From an uncultured Isosphaeraceae bacterium (GTDB lineage: Bacteria > Planctomycetota > Planctomycetia > Isosphaerales > Isosphaeraceae), in contig CALCIC010001064.1 in NCBI GenBank assembly GCA_937907405.1, positions 1-5,609 of the forward strand: 5,609 nt of DNA. Direction: 5' to 3'. A program made the translations under genes and the position numbers. The notes beneath the pieces were generated by a model, which worked only from the letters and a program-made list of their open reading frames with translations, was not told where the DNA came from and searched no databases. Position 1 is the first letter of the stretch, and every line of letters begins with the position of its first letter. Below are positions 1 through 5,404 of this stretch, piece after piece.

Positions 1-1007
1 GCGTTGCCGGCAGTGGTGCAGAAGCACTGACCCTGGGCGTTGGGGTCGGCCTGGCGGGCGACCTGGACGACCCGCGCGGCGATCCGGATCTGATCTTCCT
101 CGCCGAGCCCGAGGATCTCATGGCCCGCCGGGCGGTGCACCACCTGCCAGGCCGGGACCTTGTCGCGATACCGCGTCACCGCCTGGCGGACCAGGTCGGT
201 CGCGAACCCGCCGATCGCGTCCGGGTCGCCGTCCCAGAGCCAGATCCAGTCGGGCAGCGCTCCGTTGCGGAACTCGATCAGCGGCCCGACCTCGACGTTC
301 AGGCGATGGCGGCGGCACCAGGCCAATCGGGCGTCGATCAGCTCCCAGCGGTACTTCCCCTCCGAGGGGGCGAGGTCGCGCCATGAGACGCTGATCTGGG
401 CCGCGTTCGTCGCCGAGGGCCAAGGGACCGAACCGGACGTCTTCTCCGGGTCGCCGTTGAGGACGCATCCCAACTGCGTCGTCAGCTTGCCGGTCGAGGC
501 CGTTCGATTCTGGAGGACCTGCGCCATGTACGATTCGGTCAGGACGTCGGCGGCCCGGCTCGAGGCCTGGAGGCTCTCCTGAGAGGCTTCCAGGCAGACG
601 CCCGGCTCGTCGGCGTACATCGCCGCGCGTACGAAGGCGCGGCGGGCCGTCGCGAGCAGGTCGTTCAGCTCGGGGGTCGTTCGCAGGCCCATCTGGGTCC
701 AGTCGGCCATCTGGTTGCGGACGTCGTTGAGCTTTCCCCGCGCCAGCTCGAGCGACAGCACGTAGGGCGTGGAGCCTTCCGGGAGCGTCGCCGTGCCGAC
801 GACGGGGGCGCCGTGACCGGCGATCGGCCACGGAACGAACAGCCGCGCGCTTTCGCTGTTGTCGCGGGAGCACGTCATCAGGCCGTTGCGGACGTCCAGG
901 CCGAGCCGGCCCGGAGTCCGATCAAGCCCCGCGACGTACGCCTTGCGAAAGCCGGCCGACCGCGCTTCCAGATCGCTGGAAGGCAGCCGAAACTTCAATA
1001 CCCCCAT
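1..1007 (-). CDS. GH10 xylanase-like protein with altered active site, N-terminal 335 residues (partial)
   Basis: This frame is open from an ATG at 1007 to the left edge, so the C-terminus is missing. The product starts MGVLKFRLPSSDLEARSAGF. Residues 1 to about 190 form an N-terminal region with conserved-looking stretches such as FVPWPIAGHG and LARGKLNDVRNQ. From about residue 205 a GH10-like barrel begins: W209, then APSEGKYRW (213-221), LAWCRRHRL, and PDWIWLW. W287 begins WQVVHRP, where GH10 enzymes carry W-D-V-V-N-E with the catalytic acid Glu. Here His291-Arg292 replace that Asn-Glu pair, so ordinary xylanase chemistry is doubtful. I recall similar planctomycete proteins annotated as endo-1,4-beta-xylanase or hypothetical with the same HRP(A) sequence, which suggests a family trait rather than a mutation; this is memory, not a search. 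No signal peptide is visible, so a cytoplasmic or non-classical location is likely. A purine-rich GGAAGG sits almost against the ATG, so the ribosome site is weak. The gene is divergent from the dehydrogenase. Confidence 0.8.
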   Translation of the reverse strand, partial: MGVLKFRLPSSDLEARSAGFRKAYVAGLDRTPGRLGLDVRNGLMTCSRDNSESARLFVPWPIAGHGAPVVGTATLPEGSTPYVLSLELARGKLNDVRNQMADWTQMGLRTTPELNDLLATARRAFVRAAMYADEPGVCLEASQESLQASSRAADVLTESYMAQVLQNRTASTGKLTTQLGCVLNGDPEKTSGSVPWPSATNAAQISVSWRDLAPSEGKYRWELIDARLAWCRRHRLNVEVGPLIEFRNGALPDWIWLWDGDPDAIGGFATDLVRQAVTRYRDKVPAWQVVHRPAGHEILGLGEEDQIRIAARVVQVARQADPNAQGQCFCTTAGN

Positions 1008-1369
1008 GCCTTCCGTCCATCCGAGACCATCGGTCTGCGTTCCGTGTGACTCAGCAAGTCGAGCGGCCGATTCGCCCGCCGTCGCCTTCACTGACCTTCG
1101 CGTGTAAGTCTACTTACAAGGATATCCCGGCGTCCAAACATTGACCAGAGAGCGATCTTCAGCGGGTCGGCCCGCCTCCACCGCGATTCCACTCCGTTTA
1201 CTGGGCCGCGACGGCGGTCGCTCCCCCGTTTTCTTCTCTCGGGAAGACGGCTAACCTAGGTCCAAGTGTCGCCATATTCGATCGACGACTTGAATCGGCC
1301 TTCCACCGGCGACGACGATCCCTCTTACCGCCGCGTCGCTCCGCCGACGCTTTTTGTCGAGTCTACACC
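1008..1369. other. Divergent intergenic region without a gene
   Basis: About 360 bases separate the starts of two divergent genes and should hold both promoters. The one distinct element is the 16-bp palindrome at 1103-1118. I found no hexamer pair with good spacing toward either gene. No start with a good ribosome site and no protein of plausible composition was seen in this gap. Confidence 0.6.
1103..1118. promoter_or_regulatory. Perfect 16-bp palindrome, putative repressor operator
   Basis: TGTAAGT-CT-ACTTACA is a perfect inverted repeat of two 7-bp arms with a 2-bp spacer. It is AT-rich within a GC-rich intergenic region. The arm length and tight spacing suit a homodimeric helix-turn-helix regulator such as a TetR-family protein; that assignment is inference. 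It lies 96 bp upstream of the GH10-like gene and about 250 bp upstream of the dehydrogenase, so control of the former is likelier. No regulator gene is present in the window. Confidence 0.5.
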
Positions 1370-2356
1370 ATGCCTTCGGTATTGATCGGTCCGTTGCTCA
1401 TCCGCAAGCAGCCCGGCCCGTTTCGGACGATCCTGACGGACGCCGGCTTCGACGTCGTCGACCCGGACGGCGAGACCAACGCCCTGAGCCGCGACGAATT
1501 GGTCAAGCACCTGCCGCGCGTCGACGCCATGGTGGTCGGCGCGGAGCGGCTGACGCCGGACCTCTTCGACCTCGCCCCCAGGCTCCGGGTGGCGGCGCGG
1601 ACGGGGGTCGGTTACGACCTGGTCGACCTCCCTGCCGCCCGCGCGCACGGCGTGGTCGTGACCATCACCCCCGGCACGAACCAGGAGAGCGTCGCCGAGC
1701 AGGCGTTCGCCCTGCTCTTGAGCCTGACCCGCAGCGTCGTCCGCAACCACGACGCGATCCGAGGCGGAGGATGGGATCGGCGGATGGTCGATCCGCTCCG
1801 AGGCAAGACGCTCGGGTTGATCGGTCTGGGACGGATCGGCCGGGCCATGGCCGTCCGCGCCCGGGCCTTCGGCATGCGCGTCGTCGCCCACGACGTGGCC
1901 GCCCCGACCGAGTTCGACGCCTCGCAGGCCATCGATCGCCACACCCTCGACCAACTACTCGCGGTCTCGGACGTCGTCAGCCTGCACGTCCCCGTCACCG
2001 AAGAGACCCGCAACCTGGTCGACGCCCGGTTCCTGGCCAAGATGCGGCCCGGCTCGTACCTGATCAACACCGCGCGGGGCGGCCTGATCGTCGAGGCCGA
2101 CCTCCGCGACGCCCTGGCCTCCGGCCACCTCGCGGGCGCCGGGCTGGACGTCTTCCAGGTCGAGCCGCCGGAGCCCGGCAACGCGCTCTTGAAGCTGCCC
2201 AACGTGGTGTTCAGCCCGCACGTCGGAGGGACCGACACCAAGTCGATGAGCGACATGGCCGCAATGGCCGCGCAGTGCATCGTCGACCTCCACCAGGGCC
2301 GCTGGCCGACCGCCTGCGTGGTGGACGCGTCGCTTCAAAACGGCTGGAAGTGGTGA
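1370..2356 (+). CDS. D-isomer-specific 2-hydroxyacid dehydrogenase, short phosphoglycerate dehydrogenase-like
   Basis: The 328-residue product is a complete NAD-dependent D-2-hydroxyacid dehydrogenase. The substrate-binding part includes RTGVGYDLVDL (77-87) and TPGTNQESVAEQA (100-112), which resemble 3-phosphoglycerate dehydrogenase. The Rossmann motif is GLGRIG (152-157), with acidic D175 at the end of the second strand favouring NAD over NADP. The catalytic triad is visible: R236 in NTARGG, E265 in VEPP, and H284 in SPHVGG. It ends shortly after this domain and so lacks the ASB and ACT regulatory domains of the roughly 530-residue SerA enzymes. It may oxidise 3-phosphoglycerate in serine synthesis without serine feedback through an ACT domain, or reduce glyoxylate/hydroxypyruvate; sequence alone does not decide. 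The ATG at 1370 has no clear Shine-Dalgarno sequence, but it gives the usual N-terminal beta strand (MPSVLIGPLL). It stands alone and converges on the Fe-S gene pair. The family call is firm, the substrate is not. Confidence 0.93.
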   Translation: MPSVLIGPLLIRKQPGPFRTILTDAGFDVVDPDGETNALSRDELVKHLPRVDAMVVGAERLTPDLFDLAPRLRVAARTGVGYDLVDLPAARAHGVVVTITPGTNQESVAEQAFALLLSLTRSVVRNHDAIRGGGWDRRMVDPLRGKTLGLIGLGRIGRAMAVRARAFGMRVVAHDVAAPTEFDASQAIDRHTLDQLLAVSDVVSLHVPVTEETRNLVDARFLAKMRPGSYLINTARGGLIVEADLRDALASGHLAGAGLDVFQVEPPEPGNALLKLPNVVFSPHVGGTDTKSMSDMAAMAAQCIVDLHQGRWPTACVVDASLQNGWKW

Positions 2357-2365
2357 GGCGAGGGG

Positions 2366-2403
2366 AAAACGAATGCGAGCGGGAAGTCCCCCGCTCGCAT
2401 TCG
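2366..2403 (-). terminator. Hairpin terminator between convergent genes
   Basis: CGAATGCGAGCGGG (2370-2383) pairs perfectly with 2390-2403 around a 6-base loop, a 14-bp GC-rich stem. Read on the minus strand the stem is followed by GTTTTCCCC, giving a short T run suited to ending the iscS-iscA transcript. On the plus strand it begins 13 bases after the dehydrogenase stop but no T run follows, so there it may act only as a weak terminator or as mRNA 3'-end protection. Confidence 0.75.
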
Positions 2404-2454
2404 GCGTCGACGTCTTATCGATGCAAGGCCCGATGGGTGGACGAACCAGGCCGA

Positions 2455-2784
2455 TCAGACCTGGAACGACGAACCACAGCCGCAGCTCTTGGTCACGTTC
2501 GGGTTGTTGAAGACGAACCCGCGCTTCTCCAGGCCGTCGTAGAAGTCGAGGACGGTGCCGTCGAGGTAGGGGTCGTACTTCTTTTCTACGGCCATCTTGA
2601 TGCCGTGGACCTCGACCACCCGATCGCGGTCCGAGGTGTCGGTGTCGAAGTTGAGGCTGTACGAGAAGCCGCTGCAACCGCCCCCCTGAACGCCGACGCG
2701 AAGGACCGTGCCCTCGGGCAGATTCTGATCGGTGATGATCTTCTTGACTTCGTCGGCAGCCTTCTCGGTAAGGGTCACGCCCAT
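2455..2784 (-). CDS. iscA: A-type iron-sulfur carrier protein (HesB/IscA/ErpA family)
   Basis: With the ATG at 2784 the product is 109 residues, near the 107 of E. coli IscA. The three cysteines that hold the iron or Fe-S cluster are present: C37 in GGGCSGF, then C101 and C103 in the C-terminal SCGCGSSF motif. The family role is to accept and deliver Fe-S clusters to apoproteins in the cytoplasm. The sequence does not separate IscA from ErpA: the CGCGSSF ending is ErpA-like, while the cysteine positions fit IscA. An upstream in-frame start at 2820 would add 12 residues, but the 2784 start has a strong AAGGAG nine bases before it and matches the family N-terminus. It follows iscS on the same strand after a 98-base gap, so the two are probably co-transcribed; a TATGAT-like element in the gap could add a promoter of its own. 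Transcription would end at the hairpin at 2366-2403. Confidence 0.95.
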   Translation of the reverse strand: MGVTLTEKAADEVKKIITDQNLPEGTVLRVGVQGGGCSGFSYSLNFDTDTSDRDRVVEVHGIKMAVEKKYDPYLDGTVLDFYDGLEKRGFVFNNPNVTKSCGCGSSFQV

Positions 2785-2793
2785 CGATTGAAT

Positions 2794-2799
2794 CTCCTT
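2794..2799 (-). promoter_or_regulatory. Ribosome binding site of the A-type carrier gene
   Basis: AAGGAG on the minus strand, nine bases before the ATG at 2784. It is one of the best Shine-Dalgarno matches in the window and decides for the shorter 109-residue product over the start at 2820. Confidence 0.75.
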
Positions 2800-2854
2800 G
2801 TTTTCCAGTCCGACTCGCAAAACCAGCTCGGAACCGCATCGAGCCTACGTAACA

Positions 2855-2883
2855 ATCATACCGCGTCGTCAAATGATTCACAT
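2855..2883 (-). promoter_or_regulatory. Possible internal promoter for the A-type carrier
   Basis: On the minus strand TATGAT (2855-2860, five of six to the sigma70 -10) lies 17 bases after ATGTGA (2878-2883, only three of six to -35), at the end of iscS. The weak -35 makes this tentative. Confidence 0.25.
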
Positions 2884-4067
2884 CACAGGGCCGAGGTCGA
2901 CGACCACGCCGCGCTGTGCTTCCGCAGCCGCGCGACCGCCTCGGCCACGACCTCGATCGCGTAGTCGATCTCGTCCTCGGTGTTGAACCGCCCCACGCCG
3001 AACCGCAGGCTGGCGCGGGCCGACTCGTCGTCGCGGCCCATCGCTCGAAGCACGTGGCTCGGCTCGGGGTCGACCGACGTGCAAGCAGCGCCGGAACTTA
3101 CGGCGACGTCGCGGATCGCCGTCATCAGCGATTCGCCGTCGACGAAGGCGAAGCTGAGGTTCAAGTTGCCGCCCAGCCGCCGCGTCGGATGGCCGTTCAA
3201 CCGAACGTCCGCCACCCGGCCGACGATCCCCGCTTCAAGCCGGTCGCGGAGCGCCTTGATTCGGTTCGGCTCGTCCGGCTTCTCAAGAAACATCAGCTCG
3301 ACGGCCTTGCCGAGCCCGACGATCAACGGGACGGGGAGGGTGCCGCTCCGCAACCCGCGCTCGTGGCCGCCGCCGTCGATCTGCGGTTGCAGCCTCACCT
3401 GGGGGTCGCGACGCCGGACGTACAGCGCGCCGACCCCCTTGGGACCATGGATTTTATGCCCTGAGAGGCTGAGCAGGTCCACGCCGTCGGCCTGGACGTC
3501 GAGATCGACCTTGCCGACGGCCTGCGTCGCGTCGGTGTGAAAGACGATCTTGCGGTCGTGGCAGAGCCGGCCGATCTCGCCGATCGGGTTGAGCGTCCCC
3601 ACCTCGTTGTTGGCCGTCATCACCGAGACCAGCACGGTCGAGGGAGTCAGCGCCTGTTCGACCGCCTCGGCCGAAACCAGGCCGGTCTCGTCGCACGGGA
3701 CGAAGCTCACGTTCCAGCCCTCGCGGCTGAGACGCTTCATCACGTCGAGCACCGACTTGTGCTCCGACGCGGCCGTGACCAGATGGTCCCCTCGTCGCTT
3801 AAGGGCCGGGAGGGCGCCCTTGATCGCCAGGTTGTTGGACTCGGTCGCCCCCGAGGTGAAGACGATCTCCTTGGGATCGGCCCCGATGGATTCGGCCACC
3901 CGCGCCCGGGCCTCTTCAACGGCCTCGGCGGCGTCCCAGCCGAACCGGTGCGAGATGCTGGCCGCGTTGCCGTAAATCTCGTGGAAATACGGCAACATCG
4001 CCTCGACGACCCGAGGATCGGGCCTCGTGGTCGAGTGGTTGTCGAGATAGACGGGGGGTCGCGACAC
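2883..4067 (-). CDS. iscS: Cysteine desulfurase IscS (group I, PLP-dependent)
   Basis: The product is a full-length IscS/NifS-type aminotransferase class V enzyme of 394 residues from the GTG at 4067. It converts cysteine to alanine and carries the sulfur as a persulfide for Fe-S cluster assembly and tRNA thiolation. Numbered from that start, visible residues are the N-terminal VYLDNHSTT, H103 (SEHKS), N154 (ANNE), D179 and Q182 (HTDATQ), the PLP lysine K205 in SGHKIHGPKG, the RSGT motif, and the persulfide cysteine C329 in SSGAACTS. The long loop after this cysteine (TSVDPEPSHVL) marks the group I, IscS-like type rather than SufS. An alternative TTG start at 4082 adds five residues; the GTG is preferred because GAGG lies nine bases upstream. 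The C-terminus ends LRKHSAAWSSTSAL and lacks the longer tail that E. coli IscS uses to bind IscU. The A-type carrier gene follows on the same strand. The family call is near certain, the exact start is not. Confidence 0.95.
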   Translation of the reverse strand: MSRPPVYLDNHSTTRPDPRVVEAMLPYFHEIYGNAASISHRFGWDAAEAVEEARARVAESIGADPKEIVFTSGATESNNLAIKGALPALKRRGDHLVTAASEHKSVLDVMKRLSREGWNVSFVPCDETGLVSAEAVEQALTPSTVLVSVMTANNEVGTLNPIGEIGRLCHDRKIVFHTDATQAVGKVDLDVQADGVDLLSLSGHKIHGPKGVGALYVRRRDPQVRLQPQIDGGGHERGLRSGTLPVPLIVGLGKAVELMFLEKPDEPNRIKALRDRLEAGIVGRVADVRLNGHPTRRLGGNLNLSFAFVDGESLMTAIRDVAVSSGAACTSVDPEPSHVLRAMGRDDESARASLRFGVGRFNTEDEIDYAIEVVAEAVARLRKHSAAWSSTSAL

Positions 4068-4076
4068 GGGTGTGAG

Positions 4077-4080
4077 CCTC
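4077..4080 (-). promoter_or_regulatory. Ribosome binding site supporting the GTG start of iscS
   Basis: GAGG on the minus strand, nine bases before the GTG at 4067. The competing TTG at 4082 has only a GAGAG placed about three bases away, which is too close to be typical. Confidence 0.45.
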
Positions 4081-4160
4081 AATCGCTCTCTGGGGAGGGC
4101 TGACGGACGACGGCCGCGATCACGCGCGCTCTTTTTTTCAAAGCTTATCTTGCAGATTTT

Positions 4161-4189
4161 ATCCTACGACATGAACCACGCCGAATCAA
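4161..4189 (-). promoter_or_regulatory. Sigma70-type promoter of the iscS-iscA unit
   Basis: On the minus strand TTGATT (4184-4189, four of six to -35) and TAGGAT (4161-4166, four of six to -10) are exactly 17 bases apart, followed by an AT-rich stretch. The predicted start near 4154 would give a leader of about 85 bases before the GTG. I saw no clear IscR-type site. The pair is a good consensus fit for a GC-rich genome, but it is a visual call. Confidence 0.5.
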
Positions 4190-4226
4190 GGTCGGGAAGC
4201 ATCGGCCGGGCTCCTCGAATCAGGGG

Positions 4227-4246
4227 GATTCCGGGTTGTCGGAATC
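4227..4246. repeat. Inverted repeat GATTCCG-N6-CGGAATC upstream of the methyltransferase
   Basis: Two perfect 7-bp arms (4227-4233 and 4240-4246) flank a 6-base spacer. The left arm can also pair with GAATC at 4217-4221, so two exclusive hairpins are possible in RNA. It overlaps a candidate -35 for the methyltransferase, which would suit an operator. Function is inferred only from position. Confidence 0.35.
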
Positions 4247-4264
4247 GGGTGGAAGGGGTAGAAC
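4236..4264 (+). promoter_or_regulatory. Candidate promoter of the methyltransferase gene
   Basis: TTGTCG (4236-4241) and TAGAAC (4259-4264) are 17 bases apart, each matching four of six sigma70 consensus positions. A start near 4271 would leave a leader of about 65 bases before the GTG. The -35 overlaps the inverted repeat at 4227-4246. Confidence 0.3.
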
Positions 4265-4325
4265 GCCGAGTGATTCGCCGGCCGCCAGGGTAGGCGTTCG
4301 ACTTGCAACAGGACCATGCACGGCA

Positions 4326-4331
4326 GGGAGG
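4326..4331 (+). promoter_or_regulatory. Ribosome binding site deciding the GTG start of the methyltransferase
   Basis: GGGAGG lies five bases before the GTG at 4337. The upstream ATG at 4316 has only AGGA two bases away, too close to work well, so the GTG is preferred. Confidence 0.65.
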
Positions 4332-4336
4332 CTGAC

Positions 4337-5056
4337 GTGGGATACGACAAGCGACAGGCGGCGGAGGAGTTCGCGCGGTGGAGCGAGAGCTACGACCGTT
4401 GCGTGCTCCAGTGGCTTTTGTTCGGCCCCTCGCACCGCGCCTTGATCAAGCGAATCGAGGCGGTCGCCGGCCGTAAGCCCATCAAGGTACTAGACATCGG
4501 ATGCGGGACTGGTCTCTTCGCCTCGCGGCTGCGCGAAGCGTTGCCGGAGTCCAAGGTCGTCGGCCTGGATCTGGTGTCGGGGATGCTGGCCCGAGGCGAG
4601 CGGCGCTGGAAGTATCACGAGGGGACGGTCTTCCCGGTTCAGGGGGACAGCGAACGACTGCCGTTCGCCGCCGGTTCGTTCGATTTCATCACCTGCGCCA
4701 ACAGCTTCCACCACTACCCCAACCAGGATCAGGCGGTCGCCGAAATGCACCGCGTGCTCAAGCCCGGGGGCCGGCTCCTCTTGATCGACGGCTACCGCGA
4801 CGCCCCCTGGGGCTGGTTCATCTACGACGTCTGCGTCACGTTCCGCGAGGGGAACGTCCATCACGCCTCGTCGCGACGGTTCCGCGAGTTGCTCGACCGC
4901 GCGGGGTTTCAGGCCGTGGCGCAGCGGGTGCATCGCGGCCCCGCCCCGTTCCTGCTCAACGAGGCCGTCGCCGCCGAGCCGATCCCGGCGCGCTCGGGTC
5001 CGCACTTTCGGCTGCGGTCGTCGTCGTCGTTGGCGTCCCAACGCGCGGACGCTTGA
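4337..5056 (+). CDS. Class I SAM-dependent methyltransferase (UbiE/Methyltransf_11-like)
   Basis: The product is 239 residues from the GTG at 4337, or 246 from the ATG at 4316. Numbered from the GTG, the SAM-binding motif I is VLDIGCGTG (51-59), the acidic residue that binds the ribose hydroxyls is D78 in VVGLD, a GDSERLPF segment (103-110) follows, then FDFIT (115-119), NSFHHYPN, and the post-motif LKPGGRLLLID (141-151). This order is typical of small-molecule class I methyltransferases. The region after 151 (APWGWFIYDVCV) is hydrophobic and probably shapes the acceptor pocket; I cannot tell the substrate. The last 15 or so residues are low-complexity, with a serine run encoded by a GTC trinucleotide repeat (5017-5030). 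The gene is divergent from iscS and stands alone; a functional tie to iron-sulfur assembly is not indicated. The family call is firm and the GTG start is well supported by GGGAGG. Confidence 0.92.
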   Translation: MGYDKRQAAEEFARWSESYDRCVLQWLLFGPSHRALIKRIEAVAGRKPIKVLDIGCGTGLFASRLREALPESKVVGLDLVSGMLARGERRWKYHEGTVFPVQGDSERLPFAAGSFDFITCANSFHHYPNQDQAVAEMHRVLKPGGRLLLIDGYRDAPWGWFIYDVCVTFREGNVHHASSRRFRELLDRAGFQAVAQRVHRGPAPFLLNEAVAAEPIPARSGPHFRLRSSSSLASQRADA

Positions 5057-5090
5057 CCCGACCCGAGTGAAAACCCGTTCATCTTAGGGT

Positions 5091-5130
5091 CCCCAGGCGG
5101 TCATGCTTTGCACGCCAGACCGCTTTGGGG
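5091..5130. repeat. Interrupted hairpin after the methyltransferase
   Basis: CCCCA (5091-5095) pairs with TGGGG (5126-5130), and GCGGTC (5097-5102) pairs with GACCGC (5118-5123), around a 15-base loop with a small internal bulge. It begins 34 bases after the methyltransferase stop. No T run follows on the plus strand, so it is at best a weak terminator. Confidence 0.4.
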
Positions 5131-5196
5131 CGCCATGTCGAGATCGGCGAGCGAGAAATCGGCGGCTGACGGTCACTTTGGAGGAAGGTCGGGACT

Positions 5197-5213
5197 CATC
5201 CCGTCGTGGGATG
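5197..5213. repeat. Inverted repeat CATCCC-N5-GGGATG
   Basis: Perfect 6-bp arms around GTCGT. Short enough to occur by chance in GC-rich DNA, but one of three such structures in this gap. Confidence 0.3.
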
Positions 5214-5336
5214 CGCTCTGTCGGCGAAGGCTGCGCGCTGGTATATCTGCTCTGCCCGCGAGCGAAGCGGACGAGCGGACATGGCCCCGCCTATGGAACC
5301 TTCCTTTCGCGTCCTTGACCTTCTTCATCGCTAGAC

Positions 5337-5354
5337 GCCGGTCGAACAACCGGC
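5337..5354. repeat. Inverted repeat GCCGGT-N6-ACCGGC before the pfaD-like gene
   Basis: Perfect 6-bp arms around CGAACA, followed three bases later by another ACCGGT (5358-5363), so the elements could pair alternatively. It lies about 50 bases before the GTG at 5405 and would fall in the leader or promoter of that gene. Confidence 0.35.
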
Positions 5355-5393
5355 TTGACCGGTCGTCACGCGGTTGGGCGCGTCGCGACGGGT

Positions 5394-5397
5394 GGAG
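5394..5397 (+). promoter_or_regulatory. Ribosome binding site of the pfaD-like gene
   Basis: GGAG seven bases before the GTG at 5405. It decides for this start; the frame stays open farther upstream but without an ATG or a comparable site. Confidence 0.55.
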
Positions 5398-5404
5398 CAG
5401 GATC

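Larger units (their letters stand above)
5057..5404. other. Intergenic stretch with several inverted repeats, no gene seen
   Basis: About 350 bases separate the methyltransferase stop from the GTG of the next gene. Open frames here lack a ribosome site and have compositions typical of shadows. The stretch holds three hairpin-forming repeats, at 5091-5130, 5197-5213 and 5337-5354, and a short tandem AGCGGACG duplication near 5265-5279. It could be untranslated leader, structured RNA or decayed sequence; I cannot choose. Confidence 0.5.

Noticed and set aside
118..873. 251-residue minus-strand open frame
   Set aside because: It is very Arg/Pro/Gly-rich with no recognisable motif and lies in another frame of the GH10-like gene, whose translation is far more protein-like.
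1141..1164. TTGACC as a -35 element for the dehydrogenase
   Set aside because: No acceptable -10 at 16-18 bases downstream.
1955..2881. 308-residue minus-strand open frame
   Set aside because: It overlaps both the carrier gene in another frame and the dehydrogenase antisense, with no family motif.
1354..2964. 536-residue plus-strand open frame
   Set aside because: It crosses the dehydrogenase in a different frame, runs through the hairpin and then antisense across the carrier gene. Its product is Arg/Pro-rich low complexity, typical of a GC-rich shadow.
3537..4103. 188-residue plus-strand open frame
   Set aside because: It is antisense to iscS, whose catalytic residues are all in place.
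4110..4138. Seven-T run after CGCG-ATCA-CGCG, terminator-like on the plus strand
   Set aside because: The stem is only four base pairs and no plus-strand gene ends just upstream. The T run is better read as an A-rich leader of iscS.
4316..4336. ATG at 4316 as start of the methyltransferase
   Set aside because: Its AGGA is only two bases away, while the GTG at 4337 has GGGAGG at five bases and gives a family-like N-terminus.
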